Positions 19,803 through 30,600 of a stretch of DNA of 64,000 bases are shown piece by piece (within the stretch, counting starts at the first letter, position 1; each line of letters opens with the position of its first letter). The stretch comes from Cenococcum geophilum 1.58 (Eukaryota; Ascomycota; Dothideomycetes; Gloniales; Gloniaceae), in assembly GCA_001692895.1 (NCBI GenBank), contig KV748179.1, positions 4,291,222 through 4,355,221 of the forward strand, in the 5' to 3' direction. Made by a program: the position numbers and the translations under genes. The notes beneath the pieces were generated by a model. That model was not told the origin of the DNA, ran no database searches, and worked only from the letters and a program-made list of their open reading frames with translations.

Positions 19803-22324
19803 ATGTCGCGACCACTACACGTCTCCCATCCATCGCACCGCAGCTTTTCTGAGGCATTGCGCGCGGTCCGATCAAGAGAGGAGCAAGAGACTTTGCTTGG
19901 CGATGAGGAGCAAGCTGATCCAGATGGCTGCTTAAGAGGCAACGCAGGTCCGAGGCCGATATTTGTACCAGATCCGCATGCCGGCCTGCCGGTTTATACG
20001 ACGATTCACAGGTGAGAGCTCACTTTTTAGTGTTGAACATTGGAGCTATTCTTCATATAAACAATGCCTTGTTGACTCTATTATTGACCGTATTATCCGA
20101 TAGGATTCGTCGGGTTATCCTTGCTAGCATTGGTAAGTCAAAATTATTGCATATCAAATCCCTTGAACAGGCACTAATAAATGTATAGATGATCCATATA
20201 CTACCGACCAATTGAAAGAACCTCGGATGAATATCCTCATTGTAAAACCTCTTGTGGATCGGCTTTACGATCCAAGTGACGTTTCAATAAGTATGTATGG
20301 ACCTTTTGTTCCAAGACTATTTCATCTGTGGCAATATTCTAGCTACCGAAGGCTTTAATGATAATATCGCCCTTGACGAAGGATTTCTTTATAGGACCGT
20401 TAGCGTGATACAATGGAGACAGTAACTTACACCTTCCCGGACGCTGCAACATATCGAACTCCTTTTAGTTTTCTAGCATCTTGAAATGCAGCACGCTATT
20501 TCATATTTTTGTTCCATCATTTAGTGCGAGTCTTGGTGCAAAAACGATCCCAGCGATATTTTCTGAGTGGATATAGAGTATACGGAGTGTACTTGGAGTT
20601 TCTAATGCAAACTAGTATACTGCCTTCTCGTCAACAGAGTCCAATTCCTCCGCGAGCAATCCTTCCAAGCGCACCATCAAACCGTAAATGTGACTCGGGC
20701 CAACCTCTGCGAGTTAGTGGCATCAAAAATGCTACGGCGATACGATGAAGACAATTCTGGACGGCCGGGTCTGCTCCTCCTCGCGAACATTCTCGTTGGT
20801 GGGTTTGAGCCATTCCAAAACTGTCCCTCAGAAGTTGCTCAAGAAAATCGGCACGCCCTGGCTTGGTCGCTACAGAAGCGTGGCGGTTACGAAGGGAAGT
20901 TGACGTCGTTGGAAATTGCCATTATCTCGGAGAGCAAGCAATTTCTTAGCAGCTCAGCTTGCCAAAAGGTGGTAGATGCTGTGTATCGCGGACGGGTCGT
21001 CTACACTCCCAACGCGTTCATTGATATACTACCGGATCACTACAAGCACAAGCCTATCGCACTTTACGACCCTAAGAAAGCACCCCTTTTGAACCAGTAC
21101 CGGCTGATCGTTCCTCGCTCGCGTAATATCATCGAGGTCTGTCAATTTATTGTTCTCTTAATCCTATATTGCGTCTGTATGATGAACCGAGATCATACGC
21201 AGTTCACCGGCTACGAAATCTGCTTCACGGTATATGCTGCTGGCTGGGTTCTCGATGAATTTGCTTCGATGCTTGAGCATGGCTGGCACGTCCATACGCA
21301 AAATCTCTGGTCTTTCCTCGACATCACTTTCGTAATCATCTATACGCTCTACCTCATCATTCGCCTTCGCGGTTGGTTCACAGGTAATATCGAAGAAGGC
21401 CGGCAGGCTCTCGACATCCTCTCCATTGCCGCACCTATTCTCCTGCCCCGTCTAGCATTCAATCTTATGCCCGAGAATATGCTCTTCATTTCACTCCGCG
21501 CTATGATGGCCGACTTCACAGCCCTCAGCCTCATCGCCGTATGGTGCTTCGCCGGCTTTCTCCTCGCCATGAAGTGGCTCAGCATGGGCAACAACGGCGT
21601 CGAGCCAGACGATTCCCCCGACCCCCTCACCATCTCGAAATGGATGCTCTGGATCTGGTTCGGGCTGGACGGGACGGGGATCCAAGAAGCGCCATCCTTC
21701 CACGCGATCCTCGGGCCCGTCCTCATGGTGACCTACGCCTTCCTCGGCAACACGCTGTTCCTGACGGTGCTGGTGTCCATCCTCTCCAATACCTTCTCCA
21801 AGATCGCTGCCGACGCCACCGCCGAGATCCAGTTCCGCCGCGCCGTGCTGACCTTCGAGGGCGTCAAGTCCGACGCCCTCTTCGCCTACCGGCCCCCCTT
21901 CAACATCCTCGCCTTGCTCATCCTCCTCCCGCTCAAATTCGCAGCCTCCCCGCGCTGGTTCCATAAAGTAAACGTCGCCGCTGTGCGTGTGCTCAACGCC
22001 CCCATTCTGCTCGCCATCTCACTGTATGAGCGCCGCCGGCTGTGGAAGTCCAAGAAGCGGGCTCCCTTGGGCCCCTTGAAGCGCAGTAAGTGGTTGTTCT
22101 TGAACTTCTCGAGCTTAAACGTCCATGGCGATCTGCAGGCCGTGTTCGATACCGATCCGCCGCAGAGCGTGCTCGATCAGATCGAGGAGGAGGATGAGTT
22201 GGAGGATGCGATCTTGGAGAATAGTTTTGCCGCGACGGCGAATAAGGATTTCGTGGACAGGGAATTGAGCCCCGGGAGTAATGTGCAGAGGCGGAGGAGG
22301 TTCTCGAGTGTGTGGCAGGGATGA
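19803..22324 (+). CDS. YVC1: TRP-type vacuolar cation (calcium) channel, YVC1-like
   Basis: Exons 19803-20011, 20104-20132, 20189-20290 and 20616-22324 join in phase to about 682 residues. The N-terminal cytosolic domain carries family landmarks (YTTIHRIRR, LVNRVQFLREQS, NVTRANLCELVASK, LLLANILVGGFEPFQN, AFIDILPDHYKHKPI). Six or more membrane segments follow, from IIEVCQFIVLLILY to GPVLMVTYAFLGNTLFLTVLV, with a pore-like WMLWIWFGLDGTG stretch before the last. The C-terminus has an acidic cluster (QIEEEDELEDAILE), which in yeast YVC1 is linked to calcium sensing. By homology it releases Ca2+ from the vacuole. The third intron is 325 nt, far longer than the others (56-92 nt). The symbol denotes family resemblance to the yeast gene. 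Confidence 0.85.
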
Positions 22325-22633
22325 TAGGGCGGATGTATTTAAGCAGAGGGGGGATGTAGGATTATGATGAGATCATCGTGTTCTTCAAGTTGATAGTATT
22401 GTTACAGTACGGAATCAATACATACATTGATAGGTTTACACGTGATGCCTTCTACGAAATGAAAGAACTCCATAAGCGGATGGTCATTCATCATTAAAAC
22501 ACTTTTCAGAACTCAAAGTTCCTTTGTTCCAGCCTGTTGGTCGAATCAGCTCGTTAATCGTGAACCCGCAACTCATACCGGGATATGCTATCCTCCTATC
22601 TCCCTTTCAGCATCGTAAGTTCCTTGAACCCAA
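22325..22633. other. Convergent 3' intergenic region
   Basis: About 310 bases between the channel gene and the reductase pseudogene. AT-rich, probably holding both 3' UTRs. No gene seen. Confidence 0.4.
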
Positions 22634-23960
22634 TTACTGTGTCTTCGCCAAAACCTTCGCCTCCTGCAACTCACCAAAGACCTCTGAAAGCGCATCCCAA
22701 GTATCGACATACCTGCAAAGCGTCAGCTTACGTCCTCATTCCCAATCCACCTCACATGAAAAAAACGGTCAGAACCCACCCAATCCACCCCAGCTTCCTC
22801 GCCTTGCTCATATCGATCACCAAATCATAGTTCCTCCCCAGCACAAACCCTAAGAAACCCCACGTCGCCTTCTCCAACGCATCTCTACTCCGTCTTCTCC
22901 TGATGCACTCTGCGACTTCCCACCAGCCCCAACTCCGCCGCCATATCCGCAACCGGCGGCTTCTCGACGAGCTCCATAACCGCGCCATCCTTCCCCGGCG
23001 GCTTCGCAAACTGGTCCGACTTAACGCGCAGCCCGAAGCGCTTCGCCAGCTTCGGCCACAGCGTCTGCCAACTCTCGACGTCGCCATTCACAGCATTGAA
23101 CGCCTGGCCCGCGGCGCGGGGCTCCAGCGCCGCCCAGACGCAGAAGCGCGCGTGCAGCTTTGAGCACGTGAAGCTGTCGAAGCCGACGTAGAAGCGCTCG
23201 CTGCCGGGGAAGACGAGCTCGGTGCCGAGTTCCTTGGTCATGGCGGCGTACAGGCCCAGCGTGGTGCCCAGGTTTATGAAGTTGCCCTCGGCGAAGCCGA
23301 TGACGTCGTTCGGGTACGTCACGACCCAAGAGATGGAGTGCCGTGCGCAGAAGTTGTGCAGGGTGTCCTGCTGGCGGTAGTAGGGGTTTGGCAGGCGGTG
23401 CGGTGCGATGAGCCACGGGTCGGACTCGCACATGGAGTTCTTGGGGGCCCCGAGGTGCACGCCGTACAATTTGGCGCCGGTGACGAGGATGACGCGTTTT
23501 AGGGAGAGGGCGCCGGTGAATTTGAGGGCGCTGGGGAAGTTGTCAAGCATAGCGCCTAGGGAGTGGGGTCAGTGTGTTGAATGGGCGAAATGGGGGGCAG
23601 AGGTAGGGAGGGAGGTCAAAGGGGACGCTACCGTCCACTTCTCGGTTTTCTTCCTCAGTTTTTCCGGGGGTAGGCAGCGAAGAAGATGTATTCAGCTTTC
23701 ACGTTCTTGAGGTCTTTGGCCATCTCTTGGGCGGACGAGGTCAGGTCGATATGGTTATGGATGACGCTGGATGGGTAGTCTTCCTTCGTGCTGCGGGAGA
23801 GGGCATGCATGGTGGGCCATTTCTGAGGATTGCGGCCGAGTATGCCTGTGTACAGGTTAGAAGAGGTAGGAAGAGCCAGATTTAAAGCAGATGATAAGCT
23901 TATGTATGAGGGTAGTGGGGAGGCCGTACCTGTGGCACCAGTGACAATTACGGAGGGCAT
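22634..23960 (-). pseudogene. PRISE-like short-chain reductase with two apparent frameshifts
   Basis: Related to progesterone 5-beta-reductase/iridoid synthase-like NAD(P)H enzymes, common in fungi. Exons read 23960-23930, 23845-23632, 23555-22780 and 22712-22634 with good splice signals. Landmarks are the start PSVIVTGATGILGRN (Rossmann glycines), EYIFFAAY, ILVTGAKLYGVHLG (TGxKxYG motif), WLIAPHRLPNPYYRQQD, WVVTYPNDVIGFAEG, and the C-terminus ATWGFLGFVLGRNYD followed by YVDTWDALSEVFGELQEAK. The frame slips twice. One slip is just after FFAAY, where C5 and A5 runs lie together and there is one base too many (plus-strand 23659-23670). The other is before RDALEKATWG, where a base seems missing in GAGTA.AGAGAT (about 22888). 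Either the gene is dead or the sequence has two homopolymer-type errors. Confidence 0.75.
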
Positions 23961-24077
23961 TGAGGTCAGGAAGCCTCGAGGGTGTGATAGCAGTGAGTTC
24001 ACGGTAAGACAACACACATTGGACTTAGGATGCTTAATAGAAGATAGACTTAATAGAGGAATTCAAATTATCTCTCA

Positions 24078-24085
24078 TGACGTCA
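24078..24085. promoter_or_regulatory. CRE-like palindrome TGACGTCA
   Basis: Perfect ATF/CREB consensus, about 120 bases upstream of the start codon of the reductase pseudogene. Such sites bind bZIP factors in fungi. One 8-bp match can occur by chance. Confidence 0.35.
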
Positions 24086-25621
24086 AATACATGTAACGTG
24101 ACTTCTGTAAACTTGACGTATCCCCCGGAGGTTGTAATCGTACCGGGTGTAGAGCAGTAGATAACACGTCCCGCCTCTCTACAGTAGCTAGCTTCTACCG
24201 AGTTGAGCGTGTGAATGCCCTTGCTCGCGTAATATATACACCAAGACAGCAGTATTCCAAATTGCTCCCATTATGTGTTGTGACTTCAAAATAACAGCCA
24301 TTACGCCAATTCCGTCTAACCAAGCCGCGGGCAATGTGAGGCATCGTGCATGTTGGGTTATGGTCGTGAATGTCAAAGCTGCCTAGGTGGTTGCTTCGAT
24401 TTTCCGCCCTTCAACTGCTCTTTAATCTCATCTTTGAAATATTTCAACAACGAAGGACCTTTATCTGCGCCGCTTCGCATCAGCTGTAGCCTCCAGAGAA
24501 TATAACCTAGATGAACGCACGTTCAACATTGGTCCCGCCCATCTCTTCCATCGGTGTTCCATATCGGATGCGGCGAATGCTGCGATGAACGTTGTGGACT
24601 GTTCGATGGAAAGAAGGGCTCGAGAGGAGCTGTAGCAGACAGGTCAGTGATACACGGTTGTGCAGTGTCAGGCGGTCCGAACAAACGTACTCGAGCAACA
24701 GCCCAGGCCTGGAGAAGAGATGATGAGCACTGAACGTCCATCAGGACACGTAAGGGGCGCAAACCTCAAATACTCGTAGCCACATCGGCTGCCACATGGT
24801 CAGAGTTTCATCCGTGATCAAGGTGGGAAGATATCACGTCTCTTGACGCCTGCGCAGGGCTCAGTGGATGGACATAGCCACAGACGGGGGCGGATGTGAG
24901 AGGTGTGGAAGTGGGATGGCAAGGATTGGAAGGGATGGTTTGCAGCAGTCATGCAAACACTACGCCGACATACATCACGAATCATTCAGCCATGGAATCA
25001 ATGATGCACCCTGAGCCTCACTCCTCCTGCTACCTTCTCCCCTCTCCCCTATATTCCAGAATATTTCTAGCGTATTCTCTCTCTTCTCCTCCCTGTCACC
25101 TTCTAGTCTCCTAGAACTTCGAATACCTCCTTGTGACCTGATAGCTGCCCGCGTGCTCTTTACCTATCGCCCCGACCGTTCCTAACGATCAGGATTCCCA
25201 AAGACGCTTTCAAAACCCCTAGACAAACTTGCTTTTATACACCTGTCGGCCTTAGCGAACCTCCGAGCTCTTGGAAACTCGGGCGCCTCCTACCCATACA
25301 ACTCCTCAGCCTTATTGTTCGAAACCTCAAACTGCTCGATTATAATCTCGCCTCCTCCGTTACTTACCCTACCAACAAGCTCAGATTGAAAAGGCATAGG
25401 TAGAACTAGCGGCTCGCCTTTCACCCGCTATAAATGCCAACCGTCCCAAATCTACAAAAGCAATCTATGCGCGCCACCACAGCTACGAGAGAAGCATTGA
25501 CAACGTAACATCTGCCACCTTTTCTTTCAAACAAACATCAAGAGAACCGTACATACGATCACATACACGTGAACCCAGCAGGAAGGCCCTCAAACTGTAT
25601 AGATTTCGCGCCCTCCGGCGC

Positions 25622-25657
25622 AAAGGCGCACGTAAAGGCGCACGTAAAGGCGCACGC
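25622..25657 (+). repeat. Three tandem copies of a 12-bp GC-rich unit
   Basis: AAAGGCGCACGT occurs three times head to tail (the last with one change), just before the phosphatase start codon, so within its leader or core promoter. Confidence 0.7.
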
Positions 25658-25678
25658 ACAAGCGCTAAACCCAAGAAC

Positions 25679-27124
25679 ATGTCCACACCGCTGGCCGTCC
25701 CAGCGTCTCCCAGTCCCTCATCAAAACGCTCTAGATCCCGCGAAAGCACTCGCTCCTCGGCCGCCGCATCTGTAAATACACCATCCGTAACCGGACCATC
25801 CGCAAGCTTCCCCTCTCTTATAATACCTTCACCCTCGCAAACACCGTCGTCTGTGGAGCACTCGCCTCGGGACTCCACACCATACCCCGCGTTTCTGCGG
25901 CAGAGCAAATCAGGCAGGTAGACATGTGGCCTATAACAGAAAGGTTTGACTGCAGGCACCCTGTACTGACTGGGGAATTGCAGATGTCCATACTAAATTC
26001 ACCGACCTGGAATGGGAGCAACGCAAGCGACTTCTACAGGGCACGCAGACCACGGACCCGCAAGGTCCACCCTCGCAATGGGCAAGGGTCAGCGGGGAAG
26101 CTGTCATGAACAGGAACAGATATGCGAATGTGGACCCGTACCTTAACAATCGGATACGCTTGAAGGTGCCCGAAGGGTATAGCGACTACATAAATGCATC
26201 GCCGATAGTGCTGCGGAACACGAAATCAGACACGGTAACGAACTTCATCGCAACGCAGGTACGTCCACAGAGCAGCCTAAAAGGGCCACTCCATGTCCCC
26301 CCGCAAATGGGCAAACGCGCTCACCTTCCCAATAGGGCCCCAAAGCCGAAATAACCTCGCACATCTGGCGCATGCTATGGCACGAGGCAGCCTCACCCTC
26401 GGTCATAATAATGCTCACGCAGACGCACGAATCCGGGCGCGAGAAATGCCACCCCTACTTCCCGCCGTCGCCCTCCAGCCCCACGCTAACCGTCAACTCG
26501 CACGACGAGTTCGCCGACGGCTTCACGGCGACCGTCACGCTGCTGTCGCTGACCGAGGACGACGCCGCGCGCTGCACCGTCCGCGAGCTCGAGATGCGCA
26601 CGCCCGACGGCGACGCCAAGATCGTCTGGCACCTGCTGTTCGCCGGCTGGCCTGACTTCCTGGTGCCCGAGGGCGCCGACCGCGCCGCGCTGCTGCAGCT
26701 GCTCGCGCTGTCGCAGGCCAAGAACGCCGCGCACCCGGAGAGCCCGCGCGTCGTGCACTGCAGCGCGGGCGTCGGCCGCTCCGGCACCTTCATCGCGCTC
26801 GACTGGCTGCTGCGCGAGCTGGAGGAGGGCAGCCTGGACGCTCTTGACGCCGCTGACGACCCCGTGGCGGAGATCGTGGATCGTCTGCGCTGCCAGCGCA
26901 TGATGATGGTCCAGGGCGAGCAGCAGTTCTCGTTTCTGTACGACGTGCTGCGCGAGAAATGGCGCGAGCGTTGGCGGGAGCTGCACCTCGGCATTGATGC
27001 AGATGCCGAGGGCGAGGACGCCGGCGAGGGGGTGAATGGGGAGGGTGAGGAGGGTGCAAGTGCGGGGGCGGAGGTGGCGGAGGTGCAGGCGCAGGTGGAC
27101 GATGGTGGGGAAGGCACGTCGTGA
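25679..27124 (+). CDS. Protein tyrosine phosphatase
   Basis: Three exons, 25679-25913, 25984-26258 and 26336-27124, give about 432 residues. After a Ser/Pro-rich N-terminus come KFTDLEWEQRKR, NRNRYANVDPY (phosphotyrosine loop region), YINAS, FIATQGP, the WPDF loop (Asp near 277) and the active site HCSAGVGRSG (Cys near 312, Arg near 318), then a QQFSFLYDVL motif. All elements of a classical PTP catalytic domain are present in order. The first intron works in frame only if it uses a GC donor (CAG|GCAGGT) with AG at 25982-25983; the nearby GT at 25918 gives the wrong phase. The C-terminus is Glu/Gly-rich. The catalytic exon is markedly GC-rich. It probably acts on MAPK or other phosphotyrosine proteins, as in fungal Pyp-type enzymes; the target is not identifiable. 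Confidence 0.83.
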
Positions 27125-27618
27125 GCTATAAGTAATTGGGGTAATAAAGGGATTTGTTTCTGCGGTTTTTCCAAAGGTCGGGCTGTTGTATCAAGTTGCA
27201 TTGGGCGCTACATATGCATATGCTGGATTATATATCCCCGCAAGGGCTTCTCTCGAGTAGGGTTCAATTGAATGTTTTTGTCTGTTTAACCAGCAGATCA
27301 TTACTTGGACGGGTTTAAGGACCCTTTCGGACATGAGGGGGAGAGGAACGAGGCAGCTTTAGTGGTTGTACGTTTATTGCTCGGACAGCATGGCGGGATT
27401 GAGCCATCTAAAACTTTTGGATTCACGACAAGACTAGCATTAATATCCAGAAACCAGAAATCTGAAATTGAAAAACGAGAAAAGAACCCTAACACCAATC
27501 CGTAGCCTCATCTACACATCTAAACACTAACCCCCTCTCCCCTCCCTATACAAACCCCCGCTCTAACCCTTCCCTCTCTTCTCCTCTCCTCTCCCCCTTC
27601 TCCTTCCATTCCCACTCC
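27125..27618. other. Convergent 3' intergenic region
   Basis: About 490 bases between the phosphatase and DOP1 stop codons. The end near DOP1 is a long CT-rich tract on the plus strand (27520-27620). No gene seen. Confidence 0.45.
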
Positions 27619-30600
27619 CTAATCCTCACACAAATCCCTCAACAACCCCACCCTACAAGCCTCCCAATCCGCCACCCCCATCCCATACGTCGCCTCAAAC
27701 GCCGCAATCCCCAGCTGACCTAAAAATGGTCTCAGCACTCTCCCCGCCAGCTCTGAACGCGTCATGGCCCTCACATCGGCACCCTCCTCGCCTGCCTGCA
27801 CCGCCTCGAGCAGCGGCTCTAGGAACGGCTGCCGCAGCGGCGTTTCCACGCCAGGGTGTTGTGGCGAGAGGCTAGCATGGTGCGCGGCCACACGCGACGT
27901 CGGGGTGCCAGCGGCCGCGAGCGCCTCGGCGACCTCGTCGGTGAGCGCGGTGGCGGACCAGGCGGCCGGGCGGTAGACGGCATCGATGGTGTCGGCGACG
28001 AAGAGCCAGGCGTGCAGCTGGAAGTCGTCGGGGGCGAGCACGACTAGCGTGTCGAGCAGCTTGCAGGCCTGCAGCACTGCGGCGTTGGAGTACGTGTCGC
28101 GGTTGTCGGCGTCCGGGAGGAGCGACGTCAGCGCCGCGGAGAGCTCCGCAGTCACAATGGGCCAGAGTGGCGCGAGGTGCACGGGTGAGATCGTCAGGAG
28201 CAGGGCGCGGAGGAGCATGAAGAGTTCAGCGCGGGTGGTCGAGGAGGGCGAGGAGGCGGGCGTGGCGGTGAGGAGTTCTACGAGTTTTTCGGAGAGGGAG
28301 GGGAGCGTGGGTGTGAATGTGTCTTCAGGGGCGGCGAGGAGGAGGAGCGAGATGCGGCGGAGGGTGAGTTGTGTTTTGCGGTCTGTCTCCTGGCGAGCTG
28401 ATGCCGCACCGACGCCGAACATGATCCCAGCGGTTGTTGGAGCGGACAGGCGTGACAGGAGTTCTGGGAGGCGGTCTTTATCTGTTAACGTCCATTGAGC
28501 CAGTATTGGGAGCCAGGAGGACGTAATGAGAGGCAGAGGCGTGCTGAAGAAACGAGGGTCATTGAAAGCGTCCGCGACGTCCTTTTTCCACGCCTTATTG
28601 TTTTGTGCAACTCGGGTAAGCTGGTAGATCAAGTCGAGGGTAGACTTGGTCACGTTCTCAGGAAAGGCTTTAGAACGGAAAGCGGGCCCTATGATGTTGG
28701 TTGAGATGCTTGTAGCGGCGTTGGCTACACGATCATTCTCCACGAGAATGAGTTGGAGACTGGGCATTATAGATGTAAGAATTGCCACGACATCTACAGG
28801 TTTCTTTATATTTCCGCCGCTTGCTATGCTTGATGCTTTTTCTACTGCGGCAACTTGTGATGGTTCCTGTAGGAAGCTCATGGATCGAGTGGTGAATACT
28901 GCAGTTAGAAGCCTAGCGAAGAGGTCCTGAAACAGAATTAGCAGGAAACTTTGAAAAGCTGAGGTTTTGACATACCCCAAGCTCCCTTCTCATTTTCCTT
29001 TGCTCTCCGAAATTTGTATTATCCACCTTTTGCCCCAATACCGCTGTAAATTCGAGCAGTGTTGGGAGAATTTGTCGATGCGGAAGAGGATTGGCAAGAA
29101 CATCCCGCAGGAAAATCATACAGTCAGGCCATATCTCATCCATAGCATCGTCTTCTAATGACCTGGTGTAGTCAACGAGAAAGCTGACTAGATCCGTGTC
29201 TGATAAATCCGAAGTCAATGTGGACATCCTCATAGGATCGAGAGCGTTAGGATTTGTTCGGCTATACACCGCGTTGAATATGGCTGGAATAGTGTGCTTT
29301 GGCTTGGACCCGTTAAGAACATTTAGTAGGCCCATCACCGAAGTAGCTCTGGAATCTGTTCTAGAAGATTGGCACCACAACACGGCTAAGGTTTCTAGGC
29401 ATTCTAACGCTTCGGCAGCAAACAGATGCTCTAAAATACGTCGAGCACGATTTCGCATTCGCAAGGATGTGTATCCAAATGATGCAAGAGATGTGGGATC
29501 TGGCTTGCTGCTATTCGAACCGTATCCGCCCCACGACCAAATGGAGAAGCAAATACGAACAGTATCTTGAAAACATAAGAGAACCGTTAGCCTACTGTTG
29601 GCGGTAGGTGTCCGCGTCTGATTTATTTCCGATGAGAAAACACCGGAGACCATGTTCCCAAAGAAGCCTTGTGGTTGTTCAGGTGATTTTGCCGTTGCAG
29701 TCTTAGTTTCTTGCAGGACAAGGCGATCATGAGCCTTTGCGAGAATTCGCTCAAGGCCATTCATCAACGATACCAAGGTTGATTCAGGTGAAATCTGGAC
29801 ATCCCCGACGGGCTGCTTGAAAGTTGATCTAAGCTGCTCGAAGGCTTGGTCAATTTGAGTACAGAAACATTCCACGAGCGGGATTAAATTTTGAAAAATA
29901 GCATCAGCGAAGAGCGGTAGAACTTCCGCAAGAAACTTAACCCAGTCGTCGAGAACTAGGCGGCTTGATGGTGAGGCAAATCCAGCTCGCAGACATTCGA
30001 CGAGCTGGGGCGGCGGAGGTATGGGAGGAGATGAAGGCTCTTCATTTAGAGGCTTCTCCATTATTAGAGACAGTCTTGAAGGCGCTCCGACGTCTCTTGA
30101 CTGTTTTCTCTGATGTCCTGAAGGTGGTCGCTGGAGAGGTGGACTAAGAAGCCGGAGTTTCAGTGCTGCAAGTATGGCCTCGAGAATTAGACTCTGCAAG
30201 GAGGGACTTGACATTTTAAGCCGTGCCATCAAAGGTACTTCCAGCTCGAGGGCTTTGAGGGGTGCAGCATAGGGACTTTGAAATACCTGCAACACAATCG
30301 ATACGGCAGTCCGATATAATTCTTCAATATGAGGTTTCTGCTGTGAATGGTCTGCTCTACTATTGACCGAAAGAGCCTTCATAGATGTCCGTACAATCCA
30401 TTCTTGCAAGGTCATCTTTTCAGCGTCAGAAACCGTTTCAGTGATCTGCGGTGCCGCCTCCTCGGCTAGAGTTAACCACGTATAACTTGAGGGCCACCGC
30501 AAGATGTTCAACACATGCTTCAGGTAATAAAGACATTCTTTAGTGTCGTCGACAGAAGCAGACGCACGCGACTTACCTCCAGCCTGGCTGGGGGCTAACG

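Larger units (their letters stand above)
23961..25678. other. Long intergenic region before the phosphatase gene
   Basis: About 1.7 kb. Contains a perfect CRE-like palindrome near the reductase start and a long CT-rich tract (about 25015-25120) upstream of the phosphatase. No convincing gene or RNA gene was seen. Confidence 0.4.

Noticed and set aside
24120-24200. Possible tRNA-like stretch (GTAGAGCAGTAGATAACACG)
   Set aside because: No cloverleaf could be drawn: the acceptor and T-arm partners are missing.
26455-27201. 248-residue minus-strand frame opposite the phosphatase
   Set aside because: Shadow of a very GC-rich exon that encodes the intact PTP active site on the plus strand.
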